Part shown: piece after piece, positions 5,361-6,395 of the stretch
Position numbering within the stretch: position 1 is the first letter of the stretch
Layout of the letters: the number at the start of each line of letters is the position of its first letter
The notes under the pieces: generated by a model
Told to the model about the DNA's origin: nothing
Database searches by the model: none
What the model saw: only the letters and a program-made list of their open reading frames with translations
Assembly: GCA_024641445.1 (NCBI GenBank)
Contig: JAHEDA010000143.1
Coordinates: 1-6,395, forward strand
Direction: 5' to 3'
DNA length: 6,395 nucleotides
Origin: Gammaproteobacteria bacterium
GTDB taxonomy: Bacteria > Pseudomonadota > Gammaproteobacteria > UBA6429 > Thiohalophilaceae
Position numbers and translations under genes: made by a program

Positions 5361-6395
5361 ATGTCATCAGATGCCTTTATTAAAAACCTCCCGCGTATCT
5401 ATGGCATGTATACCGGTGGTTTCATCGGCTTTGTCATTCTACTCGCCATCTTTGAACAGATGGGTATGCCGGGTTACGTCATTGGTTGGATATTCCTTGG
5501 CGCCACCATCGGCCTGTATGCGTTGGTCGGAATCCTCAGTCGTACGACCGAAATATCGGAATATTATGTAGCGGGCCGCAGTGTCCCTGCGATATTCAAC
5601 GGTATGGCGGTCGGTGCCGACTGGATGTCCGCCGCCTCCTTTATCGGTATGGCGGGTTCCCTCTACGCACTGGGTTACGATGGCCTCGCCTTCGTCATGG
5701 GCTGGACCGGCGGGTATGTGCTCGTTGCACTCCTGCTAGCACCCTACCTGCGTAAGTTCGGTCAATACACAGTGCCGGACTTTCTGGGTGCACGTTACGG
5801 TGGTAATGCGGCACGCACCATCGGTATCATCGCCGCGATCACCGCATCATTCACCTACGTTATCGCGCAGGTAACCGGTGCCGGTATCATCGTCTCGCGC
5901 TTCCTGGATATCCCGTTTGAGGTCGGCGTGTTTGTCGGTCTGGGTGGCATCCTGGTCTGCTCCATGCTCGGTGGCATGCGTGCGGTTACCTGGACCCAGG
6001 TAGCCCAGTACATCATCCTGATCATTGCCTACCTCGTACCGGTCGTATGGATGTCGATCCAGATCACCGGCAACCCGATCCCACAGCTCGCCTATGGTGA
6101 TGTGCTACAGCAGATTGCCGCACTGGAACCGAAGATCGGTGTCGATGCAGCCAAGGCACACAGTACACCGTTTACCAATTACGACAGGGCAAACTTCATG
6201 TCACTGATGTTCTGTCTAATGGTCGGTACCGCTGCGCTGCCACACATCCTGATGCGCTTCTATACCACGCCGTCTGTACGTGAGGCGCGGGCATCCGTGG
6301 GTTGGTCGCTGTTCTTTATCTTCCTGCTCTACTTCACGGCACCGGCCTATGCCGCCTTTGCCAAGCTGGAGGTATACAGCCATGTGGTTGGTACT
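5361..6395 (+). CDS. Sodium:solute symporter large subunit, VC_2705 subfamily (SLC5/ActP-like), partial
   Basis: The frame is open for 345 codons to the window edge, so the C-terminal part (family members are, from memory, somewhat under 600 residues) is missing. It is an inner-membrane transporter that uses the sodium gradient to import a solute; relatives include acetate permease ActP, so a small organic acid is likely but unproven. Visible marks: EYYVAGRSVP (67-76) and GMAVGADWMSAASFIGMAG (81-99), the SLC5 helix with its broken middle, and GTAALPHILMRFYTTPSVRE (289-308), the second family signature. Hydrophobic segments lie at about 15-35, 40-60, 80-103, 107-130, 153-178, 187-204, 211-236, 278-300 and 312-336. 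A hydrophilic loop (about 237-277) separates two of them, as in this subfamily. The gene follows the DUF4212 gene by 3 bases with an excellent ribosome binding site. No frameshift or internal stop is seen in the 1035 bases. Confidence 0.94.
   Translation, partial: MSSDAFIKNLPRIYGMYTGGFIGFVILLAIFEQMGMPGYVIGWIFLGATIGLYALVGILSRTTEISEYYVAGRSVPAIFNGMAVGADWMSAASFIGMAGSLYALGYDGLAFVMGWTGGYVLVALLLAPYLRKFGQYTVPDFLGARYGGNAARTIGIIAAITASFTYVIAQVTGAGIIVSRFLDIPFEVGVFVGLGGILVCSMLGGMRAVTWTQVAQYIILIIAYLVPVVWMSIQITGNPIPQLAYGDVLQQIAALEPKIGVDAAKAHSTPFTNYDRANFMSLMFCLMVGTAALPHILMRFYTTPSVREARASVGWSLFFIFLLYFTAPAYAAFAKLEVYSHVVGT

Noticed and set aside
5361..5755. Small + strand open frames at 5371-5571 and 5486-5755
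   Set aside because: They are other-frame shadows of the symporter gene, whose frame is open from 5361 to the window end and carries clear SLC5 motifs.

Overview
The window looks like an ordinary chromosomal stretch from a gammaproteobacterium. It is moderately GC-rich by eye, all genes lie on the + strand, and intergenic gaps are short. The evidence for the group is the GluQRS-type tRNA-Asp modification enzyme and a DUF294 protein / DEDDh exonuclease / small-plus-large sodium symporter cluster, which I know from memory in Vibrio- and Pseudomonas-like genomes. I cannot name the genus. I see no mobile element, CRISPR array, rRNA or tRNA gene.

Layout. (1) 8-973: complete gluQRS, starting 7 bases into the window. 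(2) 966-1472: a stand-alone cyclic-nucleotide-binding-domain (cNBD) protein without a DNA-binding domain, overlapping the end of gluQRS by 8 bases. (3) 1539-2300: a YcgR-like protein with an N-terminal PilZN-type region and a C-terminal PilZ domain whose c-di-GMP motifs are both intact. (4) A 120-base gap (2301-2420) with a good sigma70-like promoter candidate. (5) 2421-4316: a 631-residue protein with cNBD, CBS pair, DUF294 nucleotidyltransferase-like domain and DUF294 C-terminal domain. (6) 4313-5020: a DEDDh 3'-5' exonuclease coupled to it by an ATGA overlap. (7) A 76-base gap, then 5097-5357 (DUF4212 small symporter subunit, GTG start) and 5361-6395 (large SLC5-type subunit of the VC_2705 family, cut by the window end).

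How the genes may work together. The first three genes run close together. The DUF294 and exonuclease genes are one translational unit. The two symporter genes are a second unit with strong ribosome binding sites. The notable theme is nucleotide sensing: two different cNBDs and one PilZ domain lie within about 3.4 kb, directly upstream of a probable sodium-driven organic-acid transporter. Both cNBDs depart from the CRP phosphate-binding cassette at key positions (His for the conserved Arg in one, Ala for the conserved Glu in the other), so neither should be assumed to bind cAMP. A link between these sensors, the nucleotidyltransferase-like protein and transport is inference. Every individual gene belongs to a recognisable family, and I see no clearly new system.
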